Positions 44,499-52,996 of a stretch of 64,000 bases of DNA are shown here, piece after piece. Origin of the DNA: JAACFF01 sp963807975 (GTDB lineage: Bacteria; Chloroflexota; Anaerolineae; Promineifilales; Promineifilaceae); contig CAWEDV010000001.1 in assembly GCA_963807975.1 (NCBI GenBank), forward strand, positions 2,232,001 through 2,296,000, given 5' to 3'. Position 1 is the stretch's first letter. Every line of letters starts with the position of its first letter. A model generated the notes under the pieces. That model saw nothing but the letters and a program-made list of their open reading frames with translations. It made no database searches and was not told where the DNA came from. The position numbers were made by a program, and so were the translations under genes.

Positions 44499-44808
44499 GC
44501 TCACTTACCAGTACGATAATCACATCTTTTAAATAAATAAGACGCCCAAATTTGGGGGTCAATCTTGGTAACTGTCGTGCATGACCAAGTGACCAAGTCA
44601 AACGATCCATGTGAGGACCATATCTAGGATTACAAGGCGTCGATGATAGCCTCCGCTTGCGCACGCAGGGATTCGTCCGCCAGGGCTCTATTAGAATGCT
44701 GCGCCCTCGTTTGCACTTGTAACTTGGCTATGGTATGGTTGTCATACAACCATACGACCATACCTATTTAGCAAATCGGTATGTCGAACTAAAGATGAGG
44801 AAGCAGCT
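44499..44808. other. regulatory region upstream of the YgeY-YgeX fusion
   Basis: 310 bases without a gene. It includes a TGACCAAG tandem (GCATGACCAAGTGACCAAGT near 44579-44598) and the promoter/operator described separately. Confidence 0.5.
44711..44764 (+). promoter_or_regulatory. predicted promoter with GntR/FadR-type operator
   Basis: TTGCAC (44711-44716), 17-nt spacer, TATGGT (44734-44739) form a possible promoter. Overlapping its end, TTGTCATACAA (44739-44749) fits the TNGTNNNACNA pattern known for FadR-subfamily GntR regulators, and the dyad extends to GTATGGTTGT/ACAACCATAC. A second half-like CATACGACCATACC follows. No GntR gene is in the window. Confidence 0.5.
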
Positions 44809-47322
44809 ATGTCAGATAAAGAACTTATCCACAATCTTCATAATGAAGTAGAAGGACGCAGAGATTCGATTATTCAATTTTTGCGCGATATTTGCGCTAT
44901 CCCTAGCATGGACAGCCAACTTGGCGAAGTCGGAGAGCGAATTGCCCAAGAAATGCGCCAGCTAGGTTTTGACGAAGTTCGCTTCGATAAGATGGGTAAC
45001 ATCCTGGGGCGCGTCGGTCACGGCCCTACGGTGATTGTCTACGACAGCCATATCGACACCGTTGGTATCGGCGACCCCGACGCCTGGGAGTGGGATCCCT
45101 TTGAAGGCAAAGTGGAGGACGGTATTTTCTATGCCCGCGGCGCCAGCGATGAAAAAGGGTCGACCCCCGGTATGGTCTACGGCATTGCCATGGGCCGCGA
45201 CCTGGGCTTAATTCCTAAAGATGAATTTACGGTTTACTACTTTGGCAATATGGAAGAGTGGTGCGACGGCATCGCCCCCAACAGTTTTGTTGAAGTCGAT
45301 CCCAAAGTTAAGCCCGATTTTGTGGTCATCGGTGAACCAACCAACTTGGATGTTTATCGCGGGCACAAGGGGCGGTTGGAGCTGAAGATCACCGTCAAAG
45401 GCAAAAGCGCACACGCCGCCGCCAACCATCTGGGTGACAATGCCACTTACAAAATGCTGCCGATCATCGAAGGCATCAGCAAAATGGAGCCAGATCTAGG
45501 TACCCATGAATTCTTGGGCAGCGGTAAGATCACGGTGAGCGATATGAAGGTCAGTACACCTTCTATCAATGCTGTGCCGGATGAATGTTCCATTTTCATT
45601 GACCGACGCATGACCTTTGGCGAAACCAGGGAAGACGTCAGAGTGCAGCTCGAAAGCGTTATCCCCATCGATAGCAAATCACAGGTTTCCATTGAAGAGC
45701 TTTTTTATGATCAACCCAGCTACACCGGGTTTTCATTCCCGGTTGAGAAGTATTACCCAGCCTGGGCTATTGATGACGATCACCCGCTGGTCGCTATCGG
45801 ACAGGATACACGCCGGGCGATTGACTTACCTGACACACCAAGCGGCAAATGGGGTTTCAGCACCAACGGCACCTACTGGGCTGGTAAAGCGGGCATTCCC
45901 TCTATCGGCTTCGGCCCCGGCAGCGAGTTAAATGCACATACGATTGAAGAGCATGTTCCTCTGGATGAGGTGGTAAAGGCCACGGAATTTTACGCCCTGC
46001 TGCCTCATATGCTGCGGCGAGAGTGGAGCGATGCAGCCGAGAATTACCCTAAACCACTCCGTTGGGTCGCAAACGGGCGTCCCCGCACCTTGGGGGTCAG
46101 CGCGGCGGTGGACAATCTTTTCCCCGAAGGCATATTCCGGCAGGTAATCGACTTCCATCGCCAGATTCCTGGCTATCAGATCAGTCCCCTAAAATCACTT
46201 CCAAATCTGGCTTCAATGATCGGCGTTGGCAATATTTGGGTCAAAGATGAGGCCAAGCGGATGGACCTAAACTCCTTCAAAGTCATGGGCGGTTTCTTCG
46301 CCATCTATTGCTTCATCCGCGAATACTTGGGCCTGGATGATGATCAAGAACTGACCTATGCCCAACTGATGTCTGACGACGTTCAAGTGCAGCTGAAAGA
46401 CATTGTTTTTGCTGCGGCAACAGACGGAAATCATGGACGCGGCGTTGCTTGGGCTGCCAGTCAACTGGGCTGCAAGTCAGCAATTTATGTTCATCAAGAT
46501 ACCTCTCAGGCCCGAATCGACTCCATTAAAGACAAGGGAGCGGAAGTTCGCGTGATTAGCGGGACCTATGACGATGCTGTCAGGCAGATGACGATTGACG
46601 CTCAAAAGAACAATTGGCAAATCATTTCAGATACATCTTGGGAAGGATACAAGCAGATTCCAGCTTGGGTTATGCAAGGCTATACTACCCTAGTGGCCGA
46701 AGCTCAGGCGCAGCTGGCTGCTCAGGGACTTATCAAGCCCACTCACATCTTTGTTCAGGGAGGCGTGGGCGCCTTGGCGGCAGCAACCATTGGCTTCTAC
46801 CGGCAGCGATTTGGCGACGACCAACCAATGGCCGTGGTCGTTGAGCCAGACACCGCCGCTTGTTTGCTTGAATCGGCGAAGATTGGAGACGGCAGACCCC
46901 ATAATGTTGACGGAGATTTGAACACTATAATGGCCGGATTGGCCTGCGGCGACCCGAGTCCCCTTGCTTGGGATGTTTTATGGGATTGTGCCGATGCCTT
47001 CGTGGCCTGCCCTGATTACGTAGCAGCTAAAGGTATGAGAGTTTACTCTGTTCCCCTGAGCGGTGATCCCTTTATTATCTCTGGTGAGTCGGGGGCAGTT
47101 ACGTTGGGGGCGCTCATGTTCATCACAGAGTATCCTGAATTTGCACCCCTAAAAGATCAGTTGAAACTGGGACCCAACTCGCAGGTACTCTTGATCAATT
47201 CAGAGGGCAACACCGATCCTGATTACTTCCGCCGCATCGTGTGGGAAGGGCTCGAGCCAGTGCCCGATAAATATCGCTGGTCGCCTTCTTTCCTGGGTGT
47301 GACGCACTTAAAAGAGAATTAA
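44809..47322 (+). CDS. fusion of YgeY-type M20 hydrolase and YgeX-type diaminopropionate ammonia-lyase
   Basis: An 837-residue protein. Residues 1-~405 match YgeY (putative selenium metabolism hydrolase, M20 family): YDSHIDTVG near 83 (metal His/Asp), ARGASDEKGS (bridging Asp), MEEWCDG (base Glu), IGEPTN, SAHAA and the last His in ELNAHTIEEHV. Residues ~415-837 match PLP-dependent 2,3-diaminopropionate ammonia-lyase: MDLNSFKVMGG (PLP Lys), ATDGNHGRGVAWAA, QGGVGALAAATIGFY, EPDTAACLLES, SGESGAVTLGA. E. coli encodes the two (~400 residues each) as adjacent genes linked to selenium-type xanthine hydroxylase and anaerobic purine breakdown. A single-chain version suggests direct hand-off of 2,3-diaminopropionate. 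All key residues of both halves appear intact. Confidence 0.92.
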   Translation: MSDKELIHNLHNEVEGRRDSIIQFLRDICAIPSMDSQLGEVGERIAQEMRQLGFDEVRFDKMGNILGRVGHGPTVIVYDSHIDTVGIGDPDAWEWDPFEGKVEDGIFYARGASDEKGSTPGMVYGIAMGRDLGLIPKDEFTVYYFGNMEEWCDGIAPNSFVEVDPKVKPDFVVIGEPTNLDVYRGHKGRLELKITVKGKSAHAAANHLGDNATYKMLPIIEGISKMEPDLGTHEFLGSGKITVSDMKVSTPSINAVPDECSIFIDRRMTFGETREDVRVQLESVIPIDSKSQVSIEELFYDQPSYTGFSFPVEKYYPAWAIDDDHPLVAIGQDTRRAIDLPDTPSGKWGFSTNGTYWAGKAGIPSIGFGPGSELNAHTIEEHVPLDEVVKATEFYALLPHMLRREWSDAAENYPKPLRWVANGRPRTLGVSAAVDNLFPEGIFRQVIDFHRQIPGYQISPLKSLPNLASMIGVGNIWVKDEAKRMDLNSFKVMGGFFAIYCFIREYLGLDDDQELTYAQLMSDDVQVQLKDIVFAAATDGNHGRGVAWAASQLGCKSAIYVHQDTSQARIDSIKDKGAEVRVISGTYDDAVRQMTIDAQKNNWQIISDTSWEGYKQIPAWVMQGYTTLVAEAQAQLAAQGLIKPTHIFVQGGVGALAAATIGFYRQRFGDDQPMAVVVEPDTAACLLESAKIGDGRPHNVDGDLNTIMAGLACGDPSPLAWDVLWDCADAFVACPDYVAAKGMRVYSVPLSGDPFIISGESGAVTLGALMFITEYPEFAPLKDQLKLGPNSQVLLINSEGNTDPDYFRRIVWEGLEPVPDKYRWSPSFLGVTHLKEN

Positions 47323-47340
47323 TCCAACGTAGTCTGCATC

Positions 47341-47374
47341 GGCTTTCGTTGAACGCTCGCGCTCAGCGAAAGCC
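47341..47374. terminator. hairpin between convergent genes
   Basis: GGCTTTCGTTGA (47341-47352) pairs with TCAGCGAAAGCC (47363-47374) with one G-U pair. There is no clear T-run on either side, so termination strength is uncertain. Confidence 0.5.
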
Positions 47375-47455
47375 CTACTCCTTTATTCGCCAAGCTCTGT
47401 TACATTGGCGTCCAGCCAGAGCAATTTCGAGTCTTGTCACCTCATCTCCTACCCC

Positions 47456-48442
47456 TTACCCCAGAATATGATCGGCGAAGCGGTCCAATTCATTCAATCC
47501 TTTATCCGGCAAGGGAGTCAAGACGATGCTGTCAGCCCCCGCGGCGACATAACAGTCGACAGCCTGTGTCCAATCTTCGGCCGTCCCGGCAATCGATAGC
47601 TGGTCGATCCAACCGTCGGGCAATGCCTCGGCGAACTGCTCCCCTTCTCCGCCGGCCCTGAGCTGCTCAACTTGAGGCATGATACCCAGTGGAGCAAGCT
47701 GCATATCGATCTTGCCGGCGAAAATGGCCGCCGCTATGCGCGGGCGCATCTCTTGCCGGGCAGCAGCGGTTGTTGCTGCAGCGCAGGTCTGAACAAATAC
47801 GGTCACCCGGTGGTTGCGATCATGCCCTGCTGTCGACTGCCCTTTTTTGATCTGTTCTCGCGCCCAGGCCACATAGTTAGGAGCCCCGAATTCAGCCAAT
47901 ATCGTCCCATCCGCTACCTCTCCAGAAATGGCCAATGATTTCGGCCCGCGTACACCCAGGGAAATGGGCGGGGCCAGGTCAGGCGGATGAATGAGCTGAA
48001 CATCATCCAGCTGAATCTGTTTACCGTCATAAGTGAGGCGCTTTCCGGCAAGCATCTCGCGCACCGTCACTGTCACCTCCTTCAAGGCCATAAGCTGTGA
48101 CTTCGGAAAAGCGCCAATCTGGCGCATCCAGCGCGCCACGCCGTGACCCAACCCGGGTAGGAAACGTCCAGGATAGAGTTGGGCCAAATTGGCAATTTCC
48201 ATGGCCAGAAAGACAGGGCTGCGAACCACCGCGGGCATGATGCCCACGCCGACGGAGATGCGCTCCGTGCAGGCCAAAGCAACCGCGGCTGAGGAGATTC
48301 CCCCAGCATAAAAGCAATCCTCCCAAACCCACAGCTCGTCAAAGCCCGCGGCTTCTGCACGACGCGCAAATGCGGGCAGTTCTTGCGGCGCATGTTCAGG
48401 ACGAAATACGATTCCAAGATTGTGTGTTTTCTTATCGCTCAT
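47456..48442 (-). CDS. LLM-class F420-dependent oxidoreductase
   Basis: A 328-residue luciferase-like TIM barrel, F420 subgroup: GIVFRPEHAPQELPAFARRAE, GFDELWVWEDCFYAGG, ISVGVGIMPAVVRSPVFLA, LYPGRFLPGLGHGVARWM, PPISLGVRGPKSL and a C-terminal GADSIVLTPL. The pattern is closest to Mer/5,10-methylene-tetrahydromethanopterin-reductase-like and related bacterial enzymes; the substrate is unknown. It is only distantly similar to the LLM protein at 40.3 kb, so not a recent duplicate. Confidence 0.85.
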   Translation of the reverse strand: MSDKKTHNLGIVFRPEHAPQELPAFARRAEAAGFDELWVWEDCFYAGGISSAAVALACTERISVGVGIMPAVVRSPVFLAMEIANLAQLYPGRFLPGLGHGVARWMRQIGAFPKSQLMALKEVTVTVREMLAGKRLTYDGKQIQLDDVQLIHPPDLAPPISLGVRGPKSLAISGEVADGTILAEFGAPNYVAWAREQIKKGQSTAGHDRNHRVTVFVQTCAAATTAAARQEMRPRIAAAIFAGKIDMQLAPLGIMPQVEQLRAGGEGEQFAEALPDGWIDQLSIAGTAEDWTQAVDCYVAAGADSIVLTPLPDKGLNELDRFADHILG

Positions 48443-48478
48443 ATTGTTCTGTCCCGCAGCCGAGGTTTCTTACCTCGT

Positions 48479-49501
48479 CTAGATTAGTTCTAAAAAGGCC
48501 TCGACCTTTTTTTCATCGCTTGCCCAGGAGGTAACCAAGCGCACAACGGAGCGTTCTTCATCATATTTCTGCCAGGTATAAAAGGTGAATTCGACGCTTA
48601 ATTTTTCTATTAAGGTATCCGGCAATATGGCAAATATCTGGTTGCTCTCCGTTTCGGCCGCTAATTCATACCCTTTCTGAACCAATGCCCTAGAGAGCTT
48701 CTGGGCCATTTTGTTAGCATGACCAGCCAATTCAAAGTACAAATTCTCCCGAAACAGTTCCAGGAATTGAATGCCAAGCAACCTTCCCTTGGCCAACAAC
48801 GCCCCACGCTGTTTGATATTGAAGGCAAAATCCTCAGCCAAGCGCAGATTATTAATGATGATCGCTTCGCCAATCAAGGCCCCGTTTTTTGTACCCCCTA
48901 ATGAAAAGAGATCAGTCAACTGTGATAAATCACCGAGGGATAAATCATTCTTATAACTGCACAGGGCCGAGCCTAATCTGGCGCCATCCAGGAATAGATA
49001 CAGTCCCTTTTCCTGGCAAATATGGTGCAGTGACTGCAGCTCTCGCTTTGTATATACAGTTCCGATTTCGGTCGCATTGGAAATATAAACAAGCTTGGGC
49101 TTGACCATATGTGGCACAAGCGAGTGATCATCGAGAGCCTGCAGAATATCCGCTGGCCTTAATTTTCCATCATCAGAGTCCATGGAGATGATCTTGTGCC
49201 CCGTTGCTTCTATAGCACCTGTTTCATGCACCAGAATATGGCCAGTGACAGCCGAAATGACAGCTTCATGCGATCGCAGCAGCGCAGAAGTAATAATGAC
49301 ATTGGACAGAGTACCGCCGGCAGCGAAATAAATCGCTGCTTCAGGTTTCCCTAATCGAGCACGGAGGAGACCTTTGGCTTCATCGGAGTAGACATCGTTG
49401 CCGTAGGCGTGCTGCTGGGTCAAGTTCGTGCTTGAAAGCGCAGCCAAAATATTGGGGTGGCAGCCTTCGCTGTAATCATCTAAAAAACTATATTTTCCCA
49501 T
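48479..49501 (-). CDS. beta-eliminating lyase / low-specificity L-threonine aldolase-like
   Basis: A 340-residue PLP enzyme of fold type I: DDYSEGCHPNIL (replacing the family's SDTVTPTxxM start), YGNDVYSDEAKGLL, FAAGGTLSNVI, HILVHETGAIEATGHKI, LFLDGARLGSAL (Asp for PLP nitrogen) and FSLGGTKNGAL with the PLP Lys. It cleaves threonine or allo-threonine to glycine and acetaldehyde, or acts on related beta-hydroxy amino acids. It resembles the aldolases found in low-G+C organisms; codon use looks more A/T-rich than the neighbouring genes. Confidence 0.88.
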   Translation of the reverse strand: MGKYSFLDDYSEGCHPNILAALSSTNLTQQHAYGNDVYSDEAKGLLRARLGKPEAAIYFAAGGTLSNVIITSALLRSHEAVISAVTGHILVHETGAIEATGHKIISMDSDDGKLRPADILQALDDHSLVPHMVKPKLVYISNATEIGTVYTKRELQSLHHICQEKGLYLFLDGARLGSALCSYKNDLSLGDLSQLTDLFSLGGTKNGALIGEAIIINNLRLAEDFAFNIKQRGALLAKGRLLGIQFLELFRENLYFELAGHANKMAQKLSRALVQKGYELAAETESNQIFAILPDTLIEKLSVEFTFYTWQKYDEERSVVRLVTSWASDEKKVEAFLELI

Positions 49502-49660
49502 GCCCGCAAATCCTCAAGTTTTTGAATGATGCATTCCCGCGATCATATCAGAAACACCCGCCAGCCGCTTACCCAAAACAAGAACAGCATCAGTGGGATA
49601 TGAGGCTGCTGAAGGAGTTCTGAAGAAACTGTAAAGAGATTCTGTTAGGGAGTCTAAGCT

Positions 49661-49978
49661 TTAGGTTTGAGGATCCCAGACCAGCGGCTGGTACTCGGCA
49701 TGGCGCTTGATATAAGCTCTAACGAATGGACATTGTGGGATCACTTTGAGGTTGTTGTCGCGGGCATAATCGAGAACATAGCGGGCCATTTTGCTGGCCA
49801 CGCCCTGGCCAGAGATCTCGTCGGGCACAATGGTATGGGTATAGGTAATAACGCCATTGTCAACAATGTATTCGATGCGCGCCAGGTAGCCACCAGCCAC
49901 CGCCTCAAAACGCAGCTGCGCCAGATTGTTGATCACTTCAAGTTCGTCAAGATTTATCTGCATGGTTTTTTTTCTCAA
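49661..49978 (-). CDS. YjdJ-like small GNAT acetyltransferase
   Basis: A 105-residue protein matching the short GNAT family (PF14542-like): RFEAVAGGYLARIEYIVDNG, ITYTHTIVPDEISGQGVASKMARYVLDYA (acetyl-CoA loop Q/GxGxA form), VIPQCPFVRAYIKRHAEYQPLV. The TTG start at 49978 is kept because AAGGT lies ~6 bases upstream, whereas ATG 49963 has only an A-run before it. Acceptor unknown. Confidence 0.85.
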   Translation of the reverse strand: MRKKTMQINLDELEVINNLAQLRFEAVAGGYLARIEYIVDNGVITYTHTIVPDEISGQGVASKMARYVLDYARDNNLKVIPQCPFVRAYIKRHAEYQPLVWDPQT

Positions 49979-50004
49979 GTGTGACCTTCTGGGAAAATAG
50001 CGCG

Positions 50005-50072
50005 ATTTTCCCGGAAACTTGTATTTACTAAATCTGCTAAGACAAGTTATCAGTTTCCGGGAGTATAATCCC
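50005..50072. repeat. stem-loop repeat, CCGGAA family, copy 3 (long form)
   Basis: Left arm TTTTCCCGGAAACTTGT, a ~14-nt centre, then ACAAGTTATC and AGTTTCCGGGAGTATAAT. The arms pair over CCCGGAAACT/AGTTTCCGGG and again over ACTTGT/ACAAGT. It lies between the GNAT gene and the UBP zinc-finger gene. Confidence 0.65.
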
Positions 50073-50099
50073 AGGAAAAGGTTCGCAAATGATGGGGAA

Positions 50100-50381
50100 T
50101 TATGGCTGAGGCTCCGGGGGGGCGCTCATCACTTCATCGTCTTCAAAACAATAGGCCCATTTTTCCCGTGGCTCGACGGATTGGATCAGCGGATGGCCGG
50201 TCTCGGTATAGTGGGCGCGGGCATGTTTATTAGGCGAGTTATCACAGCAGCCAACTTTACCGCAGGTGAGGCAGACGCGTAGATGGACCCATCGGCCGCC
50301 GCTCTTTAAACACTCCTCGCAGCCGGCAACACTCTCAGGCCGCGTGACTTTTACCAGATTAACATGTGTACAATTCGGCAT
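50100..50381 (-). CDS. UBP-type zinc-finger protein
   Basis: A 93-residue protein consisting almost entirely of a zf-UBP domain: CTHV near the start, CEECLKSGGRWVHLRVCLTCGKVGCCDNSPNKHARAHY-like spacing (ligands C-x2-C, C-x2-C, C-C, H-x3-H), then GHPLIQS. In eukaryotes this domain binds ubiquitin C-termini; in bacteria stand-alone versions are common and of unknown function. It has a short acidic tail. Confidence 0.88.
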   Translation of the reverse strand: MPNCTHVNLVKVTRPESVAGCEECLKSGGRWVHLRVCLTCGKVGCCDNSPNKHARAHYTETGHPLIQSVEPREKWAYCFEDDEVMSAPPEPQP

Positions 50382-50505
50382 TTCAATTCTCCAGGAATAA
50401 CAATTTGGATTTATTCAGTTCGAAGCAAACAGCGAACAAAAATACAACAAACGTATTGTAACACAAATGCGAAAGGAGCAAAGCGAGAAAGCATACTCCC
50501 ACATG

Positions 50506-50700
50506 TCATGAGTTTATAGTAGATCGTATTGTTCCCTTAATTCTTGCCTGAACGAGCGCAGGTACTATCTCTTCTCCACCGATTAGGGCAAAAGCTCTAA
50601 CCTGCCCTTGTGCCGCCAGCACAACATCACACCCTACCGCGACAGCCTCCTGACCAATCCCGTCCCCAGCTATGACCGAGATAGAGTATTGCTTAATCAC
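50506..50700 (-). pseudogene. truncated isopropylmalate/tartrate-dehydrogenase-like fragment
   Basis: A 64-codon frame whose first ~30 residues (QYSISVIAGDGIGQEAV) carry the N-terminal signature of the isocitrate/isopropylmalate/tartrate dehydrogenase family, where relatives read (Y)RIAVIPGDGIGKEV. The remaining ~35 codons do not continue the family pattern, and none of the ~320 further residues is present. It starts 6 bases after the aldo/keto reductase stop, so it probably was the next gene of that operon before deletion. Confidence 0.6.
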
Positions 50701-50706
50701 ACCATA

Positions 50707-51714
50707 TTAACGCAGGGATTCAGAAGCGAAAGCACCGGCTGCAGCCAGCTCACTGTCTCGCTCAGCCAGCAGGCCCTCTATTTGAGCCATTGTCTCTGCT
50801 GTAAGCTGCAGATCACCTGCCGGAGCGCTGACCTCAATTTGCCCTGGGCGACGGGCGCCGACGATGGCTGAGGCAACCTCGGGGCGGGCGAGCACCCAGG
50901 CAATAGCCATTTGGGAGAGTGGTTGATTGATGCTTTGGGCGATTGCTTGCAGCTTTTCTTTGAAGGCTACATTGATCTGCGCACGCGGCTCCTGAAAATC
51001 AGGGTCGCGCTGCCGCCAATCATTCGCCGTCATGGCATCCAAACGAGCACGACCAAAATTGTCGGTCAAAATACCAGAACGTAGGGGACTGTAGCCTACA
51101 ACGCCAATCCCATTTTCGGCGCAGAACGGGATTAGTTCCGCTTCCGCCCCGCGCTTGAGCATACTGTATTCCGGCTGCAGAGAGGTAACAGGATGGATCG
51201 CCTGGATTCGTTTTAGCTGCTCTACTGAGGCATTACAGATCCCGGCATAACGAACTTTTCCTTCCTGCACCAGCATGGCGATTTCAGACCAGCCTTCCTC
51301 CAATTCTTCATCAGGATTGGGCCAATGGATTTGGTAAAGATCAATGGTTTCCACACCCAGGCGACGGAGGCTGTTTTCTGCTTCACGGCGAACGCTGTCT
51401 GCTTTTAAGCACGGCGTAACATCCTCGGCCGGATCGTCACCCCAGATGAGACCACATTTGGTAGCGACAATCATTTCGTCACGCCGCCCAGCAATAGCTT
51501 TGCCGATCAGTTCCTCCGAATGGCCAAGACCATAAGCAGCCGCGGAATCCATCCAATTTATCCCAAGATCAATCGCTCGTTGGATGGTAGCTATTGATTC
51601 GGCATCATTCTGCGGCCCCCAGCCCCAATACCAGTTCCCACCGCCAATTGCCCACGTTCCTAGACCTATGGCCGATAGATTGAGATCGGTGAAGCCCAGT
51701 TTTCTTTTCTGCAT
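50707..51714 (-). CDS. aldo/keto reductase
   Basis: 335 residues from ATG 51714 (AAGGAG upstream). AKR TIM barrel: LGTWAIGGGNWYWGWG, INWMDSAAAYGLGHSEELIGKAI (catalytic Asp and Tyr), VATKCGLIW (catalytic Lys), IDLYQIHWPNPD (catalytic His) and YSPLRSGILTD. The tetrad is intact. It reduces aldehydes or ketones with NADPH; closest in pattern to the YghZ/Tas and plant-type AKR sub-families. Substrate unknown. Followed by a dehydrogenase remnant. Confidence 0.9.
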   Translation of the reverse strand: MQKRKLGFTDLNLSAIGLGTWAIGGGNWYWGWGPQNDAESIATIQRAIDLGINWMDSAAAYGLGHSEELIGKAIAGRRDEMIVATKCGLIWGDDPAEDVTPCLKADSVRREAENSLRRLGVETIDLYQIHWPNPDEELEEGWSEIAMLVQEGKVRYAGICNASVEQLKRIQAIHPVTSLQPEYSMLKRGAEAELIPFCAENGIGVVGYSPLRSGILTDNFGRARLDAMTANDWRQRDPDFQEPRAQINVAFKEKLQAIAQSINQPLSQMAIAWVLARPEVASAIVGARRPGQIEVSAPAGDLQLTAETMAQIEGLLAERDSELAAAGAFASESLR

Positions 51715-51772
51715 CAAAAATACTCCTTCAAGGATATTTGCCTCAGCTTCTCAATAAGATGTGTGAGGCTGG

Positions 51773-52978
51773 TTAATAAATTGGCAGGCTGATGTCGACT
51801 TCCCGGGCCCAGCGGTTTATGCCGCCGTCGAGGTTGTACAGTTTTTTGTAGCCGTGATTTTGTAGCTCGCTGACGACAGCCGCGCTGCGGGCACCGGTGC
51901 GGCATTGGACGATTATCTCGCGCGCGGTGTCCAGTTCGCTCATGCGGGCCACGATTTGACCCTGGGGGATCAAGATCGCGCCCAGCGATTCCAGGTTGGA
52001 GATGTCCCACTCATGCGCTTCGCGCACGTCGACGATCAGCAAGTCATCACCTTGATCGAGACGCGCCTTAAGTGCCAAAGGGGTAATTTGGGGCACGCCC
52101 TGCCCCTCCTCTTGATCAGCAATGTAGAGGCTGTTGTCATGCGCGGGCACACCGCAGAACTGTTCGTAGTCGATGAGCTCGGTCACCGTGGGATTGGGGC
52201 CGCAAACTGGGCATTCCGGATTCTTGCGCAGGCGCACTTCGTCAAAAGTCATGTCCAAGGCATCATAAAGCAGCAAACGGCCGATCAGGGATTCCCCCTG
52301 CCCAATAATAAGCTTGATCGCTTCCGTGGCTTGAATGGCGCCTACGGTTCCGGGCAAGATGCCCAGGACGCCCCCTTCGGCGCAGCTGGGAACAAGTCCG
52401 GGCGGCGGTGGTTCGGGGAAAAGGCAGCGATAACAAGGTCCTTCCTCGGCATAAAACACAGAGGCCTGTCCTTCAAAGCGAAAGATGCTGCCATAAATGT
52501 TGGGCTTGCCCAAGATGACACAGGCATCATTGGTTAGATAGCGCGTGGGGAAGTTGTCGGTTCCGTCGATGACAATATCGTAGGGAGCGATGATCTGCAA
52601 AGCATTGTCGGAGGTCAGGGGCACCTCATAAGTATCGACCTGCACATGGGGATTAATATCCTGAATCCGGTCGCGAGCGCTCTCCAGTTTAAGCCGGCCA
52701 ACGTCGCTGGTGCCGTGAATGATCTGCCGCTGCAAGTTAGTATAGTCGACGACATCGTAATCGACCAAACCTAAACGGCCGACCCCGGCAGCAGCCAAAT
52801 ACATGGCCAGGGGGGAACCGAGACCGCCGGCGCCAATGAGCAGGATCGAGGCCGCCTTCAGCTTCTTCTGGCCAATCATACCTACCTCAGGCATGATCAG
52901 GTGGCGACTGTAGCGTTGCACTTCTTCGTGCGAAAGGTCGATCGCTGCGGGATCGATGAAATCGATTGATTTTATCAT
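51773..52978 (-). CDS. MoeZ-type adenylyltransferase/sulfurtransferase (ThiF + rhodanese)
   Basis: A 401-residue protein. The ThiF/MoeB E1-like domain (~15-260): YSRHLIMPEVG, SILLIGAGGLGSPLAMYLAAAGVG (ATP site), DNFPTRYLTND, GPCYRCLFPEPPPP, CPVCG zinc pair. The C-terminal rhodanese (~290-395) has the persulfide Cys in IVQCRTGARS. It adenylates the C-terminal Gly of a ubiquitin-like carrier and turns it into a thiocarboxylate. Here the carrier is the CysO-like protein encoded immediately upstream (18 bases), with Mec and CysM before it. Confidence 0.93.
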   Translation of the reverse strand: MIKSIDFIDPAAIDLSHEEVQRYSRHLIMPEVGMIGQKKLKAASILLIGAGGLGSPLAMYLAAAGVGRLGLVDYDVVDYTNLQRQIIHGTSDVGRLKLESARDRIQDINPHVQVDTYEVPLTSDNALQIIAPYDIVIDGTDNFPTRYLTNDACVILGKPNIYGSIFRFEGQASVFYAEEGPCYRCLFPEPPPPGLVPSCAEGGVLGILPGTVGAIQATEAIKLIIGQGESLIGRLLLYDALDMTFDEVRLRKNPECPVCGPNPTVTELIDYEQFCGVPAHDNSLYIADQEEGQGVPQITPLALKARLDQGDDLLIVDVREAHEWDISNLESLGAILIPQGQIVARMSELDTAREIIVQCRTGARSAAVVSELQNHGYKKLYNLDGGINRWAREVDISLPIY

Positions 52979-52996
52979 GTTAGCTGGTCCCTTTTG

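Noticed and set aside
44362..44664. Minus-strand open frame opposite the Eis-like gene end
   Set aside because: Largely antisense to a well-supported gene and without motif or ribosome-binding site.
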